From assembly GCA_038237225.1 (NCBI GenBank), contig JBBRYX010000018.1, forward strand, positions 1 through 64,000: DNA of 64,000 nucleotides, given 5' to 3'. Made by a program: the position numbers and the translations under genes. The notes under the pieces were generated by a model. It had not been told where the DNA came from. It saw only the letters and a list, made by a program, of their open reading frames with translations, and did no database searches. The stretch's first letter is position 1; each line of letters begins with the position of its first letter. This document shows, piece after piece, positions 49,952-58,083 of this stretch. Origin of the DNA: DASVUC01 sp038237225. Lineage in GTDB: Bacteria > Planctomycetota > Phycisphaerae > Tepidisphaerales > Tepidisphaeraceae.

Positions 49952-50264
49952 CGGATACCATTCTTGGCAGAGGTTTCCGGCTTTTCTACCGCGTCCATCC
50001 TCCGCGGGCAAGCCGCCCGATCCTCCTCCCGATGTTCGGGTCCGCATCGCCAACACGGGCAAGATGCCCGTGCTACAGGAAAGGTTCATAAGCTCTGAGG
50101 TATTCCGAAGCATCTGGCATCGATTATCGACCGACCCAGATCCTTCACGGAGTACCGTTCAGGATGACAATCCCTTTTCATCGATCGTGGGTGTGGCAAA
50201 GCGCGTGACGACTCAGGATGACAGTTTGCGTGAAGGTGATACCAAGAATGTGAGTTAGACCCCG
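49952..50264. other. Intergenic region with repeat copy A
   Basis: 313 nt between hslV and the vWA protein. Much of it is the composite repeat copy listed next; no gene or promoter is obvious in the remainder. Confidence 0.6.
50054..50171 (+). repeat. Composite intergenic repeat, copy A
   Basis: Begins with the hairpin CACGGGCA-AGA-TGCCCGTG (50054-50072) and CTAC, then AGGAAAGGTTCATAAGC, CTCTGAGGTATTCCG, GCATCTGGCAT, AGATCCTTCACGGAGTACCG, and TCAGGATGACAAT. The reverse complement of 53641-53756 has the same ordered blocks at matching distances, showing a shared unit of about 115 nt. Confidence 0.8.
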
Positions 50265-52598
50265 ATGCCCGTGCACATTCAATCGTTCCGGCTCCTGCTC
50301 ATCGCGCTGGCTGCCGTTGCGGCGATTCTCGTCACGGCCCTCATCCGCCGAATCGCGATCCCGCGCGCAAGCAAGCTGCTCTTTTTGATCGCGCTGATCC
50401 TCTTCGCGCTCGCCGCGGGAGGTTTCGAATACCGTCGCGCGGAGCCCGCCACCGTATCTGTAATGGTGGATCTCTCTGCGAGCACGCGCGGCGCGAGCTA
50501 CCGCGATCGCGCCACTCTCAATCGCCGGATCGCGCAACTGCTGGGACGAACACCGCATCAGATCATCTTCTTCAGTGATGGAACTCTCTCCTCGATCGCC
50601 GGAGATACATTGGCCGATCTCCCGTCCGACCGCACCGGTTTCCGGCCTTTTCCCGCCGACGCGATTATTCTCTTCTCCGATGGTCAGTTCGATCTTCCCG
50701 CGGCAGCGCCGCCCGTTTTCCCCATCATCGATACGCAACTTGAACATCCCCCCGATGCCGCCATCGTCGACATTCAGTCTTACCCGGACGCGCAGGTCCT
50801 GATCACGCTCGCGAATCAAGGCAGCGCTCGCCTCGTAACGCTCTCCGGCGGCACGCCGACCACCCTCCCTGTCGCGCCCGGCCACACCTCGGTCGTCGCA
50901 AAGACCACGACCCAATCTGCTTCAATCACCGCGCGGCTCCCGCCTTCCGACCTCTGGCCGGAAAACGACTCGCTTACGTTCGCACCTCCCCCGCTCCCCG
51001 CCCGAGAGCGTTGGTGGGTCAGCGAATCACGTCCGCCGTCCACCGCGTTTCGCAGCTTTGCTCCGAACGATCTTCCCAGCGATCCTGCCGCCTACCTCCT
51101 TCCTTCCGCAATCATTCTCGACGACGTCCCCGCCGACGGTTTTTCGACGACACAGCTCCAGCGCTTGGAGCAATATGTCCGCGACCTCGGTGGCGGTATC
51201 GCCATCCTCGGTGGCCGCAGCGCCTTCGCCGCCGGCGGCTACCCCGGGACTTCGCTCGACGCCCTCTCTCCGCTCGCCAGCCATCCTCCAACGCCCACAA
51301 CCCGCTGGATCATTCTCACCGATTCCAGCGGCTCCATGAATTCCCCCGCCTCAACAAACTCCACCCGCCTCGAAGTCGCGACCTCCGCCGTCGCCGCGCT
51401 CATCCCGTCGCTCCCGCCGGACGACGACGTCTCCCTCGGCAGCTTCGCGCGCGACCTCCGCTGGTGGATTGAATCCCGCCCCGCCCGATCCCTCATCTCC
51501 ACGCAAATCGTTCCCTCCGAGATTCATCCCACCGGCCCCACAAATCTTTCCGCTGTCCTCGAACAAATTGCTGCTTCCGGCAAGTCTTCTCCAACACCCA
51601 CGGAACTGATCCTGATCACCGATGCCGAGGCCCAGATCCCAAACGCGATCCAACTCGCCGAGGATTTGAAGAGCGCGCACACTCGCATCCACCTCCTCGC
51701 CATCCGCGAAGTCGATTCCGCCAATCTCGTTCGGCAGCTCATCACCCAAACGGGCGGCACCTACCTTGCCCAAGCCGATCCCAAACTCTGGGCAGGTTCC
51801 CTCCGGCAACTGTTCCGATCCGCCTCTCCGCCGCGCCTGATGACCGAACCCGTCACTCCCACATTCACCGGCCCGCTCGCCTCCCTTACGCCGCAATCGG
51901 TCAACCGCTGGAACCTCACTTGGTCAAAACCGAATGTCACCATCCTCGCAACAACCCCGTATCGCAATCACCCAACTCCGATGATCGCCCTCTGGAACCT
52001 CGGCCAGGGAAAATCCCTTTCCGCCGCATACCATCCCGACTCCGCCATTCTCGCCGCGCTCGTCGATCAAATCTCCCTCCCCCCGCACGACCCGGGATTC
52101 AAAATTTCCTGGAACACCACCAGCACCCTCCACATCACCATCGACGCGCAGGACAACAACACTTCGTTAAACGATCTGGAAATTCGTCTTATCCCCTCGC
52201 TCGGTACTCCGCACTCCGGCGCGCTCAGTCGAGTCGGAGAGGGCGGGGGTGAGGATCTGGATGCGATGCTACACATTCCCCAATCCGCCCCCGGGCGATA
52301 CGAACTCACCATCCCCGCCCCACGCATCCCCACGCTGTTCACCCTCACGCACAAAAACCAGATCATCGATCGTCGCTCAATCCCCGGCCGCTACCCCGCG
52401 GAATTCGACCACATCGGAAACAACATCCCCAATCTCAATGAACTCGCCCGCCGCACGGGTGGCCGAGTCATTCGGCCAACCGAAACCACGCCACTCCACC
52501 TCGCCGGCACCACGCGCAGAATTCCGCTCACATCCACCCTCAGCATCACCGCGGCGATCCTCATCGCCGCCGCACTGCTCCGCCTCCGCCGTGGATAA
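50265..52598 (+). CDS. vWA-domain membrane protein with GATase1-like segment
   Basis: 777 residues. Two N-terminal membrane spans (LLLIALAAVAAILVTALI; LFLIALILFALAAGGFEY), an N-terminal vWA-like portion (VSVMVDLSAST), a segment resembling class I glutamine amidotransferase-like folds of planctomycete vWA proteins (YVRDLGGGIAILGGRSAFAA), a second vWA domain with a full MIDAS (ILTDSSGSMNS, near residue 352) and a C-terminal span. Such proteins bind partners through metal and often accompany MoxR ATPases; no moxR gene is nearby. Near 52223-52235 the reading frame contains the reverse of the core of the 24-nt repeat module. Confidence 0.75.
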   Translation: MPVHIQSFRLLLIALAAVAAILVTALIRRIAIPRASKLLFLIALILFALAAGGFEYRRAEPATVSVMVDLSASTRGASYRDRATLNRRIAQLLGRTPHQIIFFSDGTLSSIAGDTLADLPSDRTGFRPFPADAIILFSDGQFDLPAAAPPVFPIIDTQLEHPPDAAIVDIQSYPDAQVLITLANQGSARLVTLSGGTPTTLPVAPGHTSVVAKTTTQSASITARLPPSDLWPENDSLTFAPPPLPARERWWVSESRPPSTAFRSFAPNDLPSDPAAYLLPSAIILDDVPADGFSTTQLQRLEQYVRDLGGGIAILGGRSAFAAGGYPGTSLDALSPLASHPPTPTTRWIILTDSSGSMNSPASTNSTRLEVATSAVAALIPSLPPDDDVSLGSFARDLRWWIESRPARSLISTQIVPSEIHPTGPTNLSAVLEQIAASGKSSPTPTELILITDAEAQIPNAIQLAEDLKSAHTRIHLLAIREVDSANLVRQLITQTGGTYLAQADPKLWAGSLRQLFRSASPPRLMTEPVTPTFTGPLASLTPQSVNRWNLTWSKPNVTILATTPYRNHPTPMIALWNLGQGKSLSAAYHPDSAILAALVDQISLPPHDPGFKISWNTTSTLHITIDAQDNNTSLNDLEIRLIPSLGTPHSGALSRVGEGGGEDLDAMLHIPQSAPGRYELTIPAPRIPTLFTLTHKNQIIDRRSIPGRYPAEFDHIGNNIPNLNELARRTGGRVIRPTETTPLHLAGTTRRIPLTSTLSITAAILIAAALLRLRRG

Positions 52599-52609
52599 CG
52601 ATGAAAGAA

Positions 52610-53086
52610 CTACTTCGCTGCCGCACCCGATGGTCTTCGAATCGCCACCAACTCCACATCAAACGTCAGGGTCGCATTCGGCGGAATAACCCCGCCCGCG
52701 CCCTTATCCCCATAGGCGAGATTCGGCGGAATGATCAATTGCCGCTTCTCCCCAATCTGCATCCCCACCACGCCTTCATCCCATCCCTTGATCACCATGC
52801 TCTTGCCGAGAATAAACTCAATCGGCTCATTCCCATGCTTCGCGGATGAATCGAACTCCGTCCCGTCCTGAAGCTTCCCCGCATACAGCACCGCCACCGA
52901 ATCTCCCGCCAGCGCTCCGCCGTTCCCGGCCTGAATGGAGGTAATGGTCAGCCCCGAAGGCAGCGTTTTCTTCTCTCCCGCCGGCGCCGCCTGTGTTGTC
53001 GCGGCGGGCTTGGAAGCAGGTTCCGCGGCCATCACCGCCGCAACGACAATCATTCCCGCAACAGCCGATAACATTTCGATTTTCAT
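52610..53086 (-). CDS. FKBP-type peptidyl-prolyl cis-trans isomerase
   Basis: 158 residues with an N-terminal signal sequence (MLSAVAGMIVVAAVMAAEP), an Ala/Thr/Lys linker and a complete FKBP domain: YAGKLQDGTEFDSSAKHGNE, VIKGWDEGVVGMQIGEKRQL and PNLAYGDKGAGGVIPPNATL. It isomerises Xaa-Pro bonds during folding outside the cytoplasm. Convergent with the vWA gene; gap 11 nt. Confidence 0.92.
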   Translation of the reverse strand: MKIEMLSAVAGMIVVAAVMAAEPASKPAATTQAAPAGEKKTLPSGLTITSIQAGNGGALAGDSVAVLYAGKLQDGTEFDSSAKHGNEPIEFILGKSMVIKGWDEGVVGMQIGEKRQLIIPPNLAYGDKGAGGVIPPNATLTFDVELVAIRRPSGAAAK

Positions 53087-53293
53087 TTCTTGTCCTTATC
53101 AAACCGGAACCTGGGTATGTCGCGCGCTCGTGCGCGCTTCGGTCGGAATCTTAGACACACACCCCGCTTATGGGTAGGGCGAACATTATCAGACCGCCCT
53201 GCGCCGCCCCTAAAGAGCGCACCACGCACGCTTCCAGGTCCAGCCGTTTCCCAATTCCGAAGTTCCTCGTGCCCCACTTCCGCCGTGCCGATG

Positions 53294-53299
53294 TATAAT
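53294..53299 (+). promoter_or_regulatory. TATAAT -10 element
   Basis: A consensus TATAAT 20 nt before the TTG start of the following gene. No good -35 hexamer is visible. Confidence 0.5.
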
Positions 53300-53319
53300 C
53301 AGTCCGCCGGAGGTTCAAC

Positions 53320-53601
53320 TTGTCCAAGTCTTTATCTGAATGGCTGCACGAAGGCGAGCACCTGTACAACCAGGCGCTCAAGGAATACCAGGCCATCGAA
53401 ACCCAACTCGATGAGCTCGAGCAGCGTCTTGTCGCCAAAAAGGCCGAGGTCAACCAGATCGCCTCCGTCATCGGCAAACCCCCCGTCGAGAGCAACCGCC
53501 GCCTCACCGCCCAACTCGTCGACGATCACGGACCTTCGTCCATCCCCCACAGCCAGGCGACGATCGCCAGAGCCCTCACCGGTCGCGCGTTAGGTCGCTA
53601 A
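53320..53601 (+). CDS. Small coiled-coil protein, TTG start
   Basis: 93 residues. Starts at TTG (53320) with GGAGG 6 nt upstream, and a TATAAT box precedes it. The N-terminal two thirds form a coiled coil (ALKEYQAIETQLDELEQRLV), then a basic tail (ARALTGRALGR). No membrane or export signal. I do not recognise the family. Confidence 0.65.
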   Translation: MSKSLSEWLHEGEHLYNQALKEYQAIETQLDELEQRLVAKKAEVNQIASVIGKPPVESNRRLTAQLVDDHGPSSIPHSQATIARALTGRALGR

Positions 53602-53963
53602 ATACACCGCCGCGATTCTCGAACGTCTGCGATCTCGAGAATTGTCATTCTGAGCGGTATCCCGCGAAGGATCCGGCTGGAATGACAAACAATGCCAGAT
53701 GCCTCGGAGTACCTCAGAGTCTGTGAAAATTGGACTGTAGCACGGGCATCTTGCCTGTGTTGGCGATACAGGCACGGGCAAGATGCCCGTGCTACGGGAA
53801 AGTTTCACACGCTCTCAGCATGACAACGATCGCTTGTGAAAATGTTCGAGAATCGAGGTCGTCTATTTAGCGCGTGTTCTCACAGAACTGCGAAATTGTT
53901 CCAGCTTTCGTAGGGTCTGCCTCAGCGGACCGGCTATTACCTTCCCTCTCTGACCCGTAGTTC
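53602..53963. other. Intergenic region with repeat copies B and C
   Basis: 362 nt, mostly occupied by the repeat copies listed next. No gene is apparent. Confidence 0.6.
53641..53827. repeat. Composite intergenic repeat, copies B and C (back to back)
   Basis: Copy B (53641-53756, minus orientation) is followed by the start of a plus-orientation copy C (53777-53827). GTAGCACGGGCATCTTGCC (53738-53756) and GGCAAGATGCCCGTGCTAC (53777-53795) are a perfect 19-bp inverted repeat across a 20-nt loop, so the two copies are joined at their hairpin ends. Copy C continues GGGAAAGTTTCACACGCTC, similar to copy A, and ends early. Confidence 0.8.
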
Positions 53964-54692
53964 TCACCCTTTCCCAGCCACTTTCTCCTTCACCCGCGCG
54001 CAAAGCTGTTCCGCCAGCTTGATGGTCACATCATCCCGCAGGTCCCGCGCGAGCTTCTGTTCGTTCCCTATCCGCGCCGCCGGCGCCGAGAGAATCTCCC
54101 GGCTCGAATCCGCGCTCACCGACAACACAACCCGCCCCGTCGCCACGTCCACCAGAGCTCCGCTCCCGCGCACGGTTCCTTTCACGCTGTCGCTTGGCAC
54201 CACAAATGCGCCCACGATCGTCGCGTTTGCCAGACTCATTCGCGTTCCCGTCGTTGACTGATCGAGTGTCCCGCCAAACAGGAACAAATATTTCGCCCCA
54301 AGGTCTTTAGCATACCGCAACATCCGCTCGCTCTGCGCCTGCGCCAGGCGATGCGCCTCGCCGACCCGGTCCGCCGGCACACCGCCAAACCTCATCCGCC
54401 CCTCCAGATCCACAAGCCCCGGAATCGGCTGCACCAGCGAAAAATTTGCGTCCTTCCGCAACCGCTCCATCATCGCCGAAGGCGGCGCCACCTCCCCCAA
54501 CTGCGCCACCACCACGTCCGCCGGTAACGTCAGAGTCCTCGGTCCCTCCGCGCCTCCCGGTCCATCGTACATCGAAAACACCTGCGTCGAATAATCCTGC
54601 CCCCGCACTTCCCGAGGGGACAGCCCACTGGAAACACACCCTCCCGCCAAACAAGCCAAGCCAATCCCCAACACCATTCGAACACATGACAT
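53964..54692 (-). CDS. Lipoprotein of unknown function
   Basis: 242 residues with a lipobox LACLAGGC (Cys 19) after a hydrophobic signal, so it is probably lipid-anchored. The mature part has a helical/beta mixture with LPADVVVAQLGEVAPP and a region LGAKYLFLFGGTLDQSTTG near residue 130, resembling LpoB/CsgG-type lipoproteins in general layout but not identifiable. An operator-like repeat lies upstream. Role unknown; outer-envelope location inferred. Confidence 0.65.
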   Translation of the reverse strand: MSCVRMVLGIGLACLAGGCVSSGLSPREVRGQDYSTQVFSMYDGPGGAEGPRTLTLPADVVVAQLGEVAPPSAMMERLRKDANFSLVQPIPGLVDLEGRMRFGGVPADRVGEAHRLAQAQSERMLRYAKDLGAKYLFLFGGTLDQSTTGTRMSLANATIVGAFVVPSDSVKGTVRGSGALVDVATGRVVLSVSADSSREILSAPAARIGNEQKLARDLRDDVTIKLAEQLCARVKEKVAGKG

Positions 54693-54717
54693 GATCCACT
54701 TCCTTTCCGTTGATTTG

Positions 54718-54733
54718 GTTAGTTTACACTAAC
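54718..54733. promoter_or_regulatory. Inverted repeat GTTAGT-TTAC-ACTAAC upstream of the lipoprotein
   Basis: Perfect 6-bp arms around 4 nt, in an AT-rich stretch about 25 nt upstream of the lipoprotein start. A possible operator. Confidence 0.35.
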
Positions 54734-54801
54734 AATAATCTCCGTGCAAGAACATTCCGTGGCATAAGCAGTTTTCCGCGGCATCTGGTTGAACAGGAAA
54801 G

Positions 54802-54827
54802 GTGAAACGTGAAACGTGAAACGTGAC
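54802..54827. repeat. GTGAAAC heptamer tract
   Basis: Three GTGAAAC units (54802-54822) and a partial one, upstream of gpsA. Confidence 0.75.
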
Positions 54828-54862
54828 GAAGAGCCTTCCGTGCCTCCACCCGGCCCTTCATC

Positions 54863-54868
54863 TACAAT
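54863..54868 (+). promoter_or_regulatory. TACAAT -10 element of gpsA
   Basis: TACAAT ends 8 nt before the gpsA ATG at 54877; no ribosome site lies between. Leaderless or nearly leaderless transcription is likely. Confidence 0.5.
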
Positions 54869-54876
54869 CCCCACCC

Positions 54877-55884
54877 ATGCCCGAACGAATCACCATCCTC
54901 GGCGACGGCGCCATGGCGACCGTCTGCTCGATCCTCCTTACCCAGAACGGCCACGACGTCACCATGTGGGGCGCGTTCGAAGAATCGATCGACCGCCTCA
55001 TTCAGGACCGGGAGCAGCGCCGCCTTCTTCCCGGCGTGCGCGTCCCCAACCCCGTCCGCCTCACGGCCAACGACGCGGAATGTTTTCAAAACGCGACCCT
55101 CATTCTCTCCGCCGTCCCCAGCCAGTACATGCGCTCCGTCTGGACTCGGCTCAAGCCCCACTACCCCGGCAACATCCCCATCGTCTCCGTCGCCAAAGGC
55201 ATCGAAACCCAAACGCTTCTCCGTCCCACACAAATCATCGCGGATGTGCTCACCGCGCCCGGTCAACTGGCGGCGCTCTCCGGTCCGAACATCGCCGCCG
55301 AACTCGCGAAATATCTCCCCGCCACCGCCGTCGCCGCTGCCGAAGACGAAGAACTTGCCCGCCGGGTCCAGCAAGCCTTCTCGACTCAATGGTTCCGGAT
55401 CTACACCAACACCGACATCGTCGGCGTCGAACTTTCGGGCGCAAGCAAGAACGTCATCGCCATCGCCGCGGGAATCCTGGACGGACTTGCCGCCGGCAAC
55501 AACGCCAAGGCCGCCCTCGTCACCCGCGGGCTCGTCGAGATCACCCGCCTCGGCCTGGCCATGGGAGGCCAGGAAACCACCTTCAATGGGCTCGCCGGCG
55601 TGGGGGATCTCATCACCACCTGCGTGTCCCCTGAAGGGCGCAACCGAACCGTCGGCGAACAGATTGGCCGCGGCAAAAAACTCAACGACATCCTCGCCGG
55701 CATGGACTCCGTCGCCGAGGGCGTCCCCACGACAAAGTCAGTCCGCGCCCTCGCCCGCCGCCACAACGTCGACATGCCCATCACGGATGCCGTCCACTCC
55801 GTTCTCTTCGAAGACAAGGACGTGCTTCATGCGCTAACGGATTTGATGACGAGAGATCCGAAGCCGGAAAGAATTGACGATTGA
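54877..55884 (+). CDS. gpsA: Glycerol-3-phosphate dehydrogenase [NAD(P)+]
   Basis: 335 residues from the ATG at 54877. Rossmann motif ITILGDGAMATVCSILL (the second Gly of the usual GxGxxG is present as GDGAMA), the conserved SVAKGIE segment, LSGPNIAAELAKY, ASKNVIAIAAGILDG with the catalytic Lys, and the NGLAGVGDLITTCVSPEGRN motif. It reduces dihydroxyacetone phosphate to sn-glycerol 3-phosphate for phospholipid synthesis. Slightly shorter arms than E. coli GpsA. A hairpin follows its stop. Confidence 0.95.
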   Translation: MPERITILGDGAMATVCSILLTQNGHDVTMWGAFEESIDRLIQDREQRRLLPGVRVPNPVRLTANDAECFQNATLILSAVPSQYMRSVWTRLKPHYPGNIPIVSVAKGIETQTLLRPTQIIADVLTAPGQLAALSGPNIAAELAKYLPATAVAAAEDEELARRVQQAFSTQWFRIYTNTDIVGVELSGASKNVIAIAAGILDGLAAGNNAKAALVTRGLVEITRLGLAMGGQETTFNGLAGVGDLITTCVSPEGRNRTVGEQIGRGKKLNDILAGMDSVAEGVPTTKSVRALARRHNVDMPITDAVHSVLFEDKDVLHALTDLMTRDPKPERIDD

Positions 55885-55893
55885 GTCATTGGG

Positions 55894-55932
55894 TGATTGA
55901 CGATTGAAACAGCATATTTCAATCGTCAATGA
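55894..55932. terminator. Bidirectional hairpin between gpsA and the permease gene
   Basis: TGATTGACGATTGAAA (55894-55909) and TTTCAATCGTCAATGA (55917-55932) form a 16-bp stem with one mismatch and a 7-nt loop, between two convergent genes. The TTTC/GAAA ends provide a short U tract on either strand; good candidate for a shared terminator. Confidence 0.6.
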
Positions 55933-55952
55933 CTCAATCACCAAATCGTCAA

Positions 55953-57326
55953 TCATTCATAGCGCAGCGCCTCAATCGGATCGAGCCGCGAGGCTTTCCA
56001 GGCCGGGTAGTACCCAAAGATAATCCCCACCGCGCCCGACACCACGACCGATGCAACAATCGTCGGAATCGAAATCGCGGTCGGCCACTTCAACAGCATC
56101 CGCACCAGCAGCGAGCTGCCCCGACCCAGCATGATCCCGAAGAGTCCGCCCGCTAGACACAGCACGATTGCCTCGACCAGGAATTGCCATAGGATGTGCC
56201 GCGCCCGCGCGCCCACCGCCATCCGCAGTCCGATCTCGCGGGTGCGCTCGGTCACCGAGACCAGCATGATATTCATGATCCCCACGCCGCCGACGACCAG
56301 CGAAATCGTCGCCACGATCAGCAGCAGTGTGCTGATCAGCCCCTGCGTCTTGGCGAGGGTGTTGAGAAACTCGGTCATGTCCTGGATCTGAAAATCATCC
56401 GCATCATCGTCCCGCAAGTGATGGCGCTCGCGCAGCACCTGGGTGATCTGCTTCATCGCGAGCGGGATTTCCTGCGTGCTGGTCGCGGCCACCTGAATGC
56501 TGTTGATATTCGCAAACCGGATCGGCTGCGGCGTATCCGCCTGCTGGATCGCGGAGGGCACGGGATAGAGCGTCACCGCATCGCTGGAATAGAGATTGCT
56601 CAGCGAGTTCACGCTCGTGTCCACTCCGCTGCTGCTGGAGCCGGCGGAACTCAGTGCCGATGCCTTGCCCGAGATTCGATATTTGATGGTCGTCCACGGC
56701 GCCATGACGACATCATCCTGGTCGCTGCCGAACATCGTCGCGCCTTTTTTCGACAGCACGCCGACCACGCGCAAGCTCACATTCGACAGACGAACGTCTT
56801 TGCCGATCGGGTCTTCAGTGCCGAACATCTCGCGCTGAATCGTCGTGCCGATAATGCACACTTTACTGCTGTTGCGGACGTCCTGATCCGTGAAGCACGA
56901 GCCTTCCCCCACCGGCCATTGCCGAACATCCAAATAATCCGGCGTCGTCCCGGTGATCTGCATCGGGACCCAGTTCCGGTTGCCGTAGACGAGTTGCCCG
57001 TTCGCGCGGACTTCCGGCGCGGCCGCCTTGATCGCCGGGCATTCTCTTCCAACCGCCTCGGCATCTTCCGGCGTCAGCGTCATCACGCTGCCCGCCCCCC
57101 AGCTCACGCCGCCGCTGGCCGCCTGCCCCGGCCTCACCATCAGGTTGTTGGCGCCCAGCGACGCGATCGAGCGCTGGTTCAGCGTCGCGATTCCGTTGCC
57201 GATCTCCATCATCGCGATCACCGCCGCGATTCCGATCACGATGCCGATGCACGTCAGCGCCGAGCGCATGATGTTCCGGCGCAGCGCCCGCAGCGACGTC
57301 TGGAATGTGCGAATCGCGGTTCTCAT
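55953..57326 (-). CDS. ABC transporter permease, MacB-type
   Basis: 457 residues. One N-terminal transmembrane helix (IMRSALTCIGIVIGIAAVIA), a large periplasmic MacB-PCD-like domain (~50-320) and three C-terminal helices (LISTLLLIVATISLVVGGVG; ILWQFLVEAIVLCLAGGLFG; SIPTIVASVVVSGAVGIIFG) ending DPIEALRYE, the FtsX/MacB signature. A Ser/Gly-rich insertion near residue 235 is unusual. It overlaps the ATPase gene by 4 nt. With the ATPase and adaptor it forms an export system for drugs, peptides or envelope factors. Confidence 0.92.
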   Translation of the reverse strand: MRTAIRTFQTSLRALRRNIMRSALTCIGIVIGIAAVIAMMEIGNGIATLNQRSIASLGANNLMVRPGQAASGGVSWGAGSVMTLTPEDAEAVGRECPAIKAAAPEVRANGQLVYGNRNWVPMQITGTTPDYLDVRQWPVGEGSCFTDQDVRNSSKVCIIGTTIQREMFGTEDPIGKDVRLSNVSLRVVGVLSKKGATMFGSDQDDVVMAPWTTIKYRISGKASALSSAGSSSSGVDTSVNSLSNLYSSDAVTLYPVPSAIQQADTPQPIRFANINSIQVAATSTQEIPLAMKQITQVLRERHHLRDDDADDFQIQDMTEFLNTLAKTQGLISTLLLIVATISLVVGGVGIMNIMLVSVTERTREIGLRMAVGARARHILWQFLVEAIVLCLAGGLFGIMLGRGSSLLVRMLLKWPTAISIPTIVASVVVSGAVGIIFGYYPAWKASRLDPIEALRYE

Positions 57327-58054
57327 GGACGGGTTACCTCCACCGTTCCGCCGTACGCGCCGGCTTCAATCATCCCGTCACTGATACGAATCGCCCGCTT
57401 GGCAACCGCGGCAACGTTCGCATCATGCGTCACCAGAATAATCGTGATCCCTTCATCATCATTGAGTCGCTGAAACATCTGGAGCACCTCCCGGCTGGTG
57501 ACCGAATCCAGATTACCGGTCGGTTCATCCGCGAACAGCAGGGGAGGGTTGTTCACCAGCGCCCGAGCAATCGCCACGCGCTGCTGCTGGCCGCCCGATA
57601 GTTGGGAGGGAAGGTGATGGATGCGATCGCCCAGGCCAACCCGCTCGAGCAGGACCTGCGCCTTCTCCCGACTTTCGCGCTCGGACAGGTTCGCGGCCGT
57701 GTAGGTCAGCGGCATCGTCACCTGATCCAGCGCGCTCGTGCGCGGGAGCAAGTTAAAATTCTGGAACACGAATCCAATCTTCTGATTCCGCACCCGCGCC
57801 CGTTGATCGGTCGACAGTCGCGAGACCTCCTCGCCATCGAGCCAGTATTCGCCCGTGGTCGGTCGATCGAGGCAGCCGAGGATGTTCATCAGCGTGCTCT
57901 TGCCGGAGCCGCTCGCGCCCATAAGTGCGACCAATTCGCCGCGCGCGATGGAAAGGGAGATGCCCTTCAGCACGGGCACATCGAGCTCGCCGACGTGGTA
58001 GGTTTTGGTGAGGTTGTTGAGACGGATGAGGTTCATTTGCTTTTTTGAAGACAT
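57323..58054 (-). CDS. ABC transporter ATP-binding protein, MacB/LolD-type
   Basis: 243 residues. Walker A GASGSGKSTLMNILG, Q-loop VFQNFNLLP, signature LSGGQQQRVAIARALVN, Walker B LLFADEPTGNLDS and H-loop VTHD are all present. It powers the permease encoded immediately downstream (4-nt overlap). The MFP gene lies 29 nt upstream. Regulated together with them, probably by the MarR-type protein. Confidence 0.95.
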   Translation of the reverse strand: MSSKKQMNLIRLNNLTKTYHVGELDVPVLKGISLSIARGELVALMGASGSGKSTLMNILGCLDRPTTGEYWLDGEEVSRLSTDQRARVRNQKIGFVFQNFNLLPRTSALDQVTMPLTYTAANLSERESREKAQVLLERVGLGDRIHHLPSQLSGGQQQRVAIARALVNNPPLLFADEPTGNLDSVTSREVLQMFQRLNDDEGITIILVTHDANVAAVAKRAIRISDGMIEAGAYGGTVEVTRP

Positions 58055-58083
58055 GCTCGCTGAAGCGAGGCAGGCCGGCTGGG

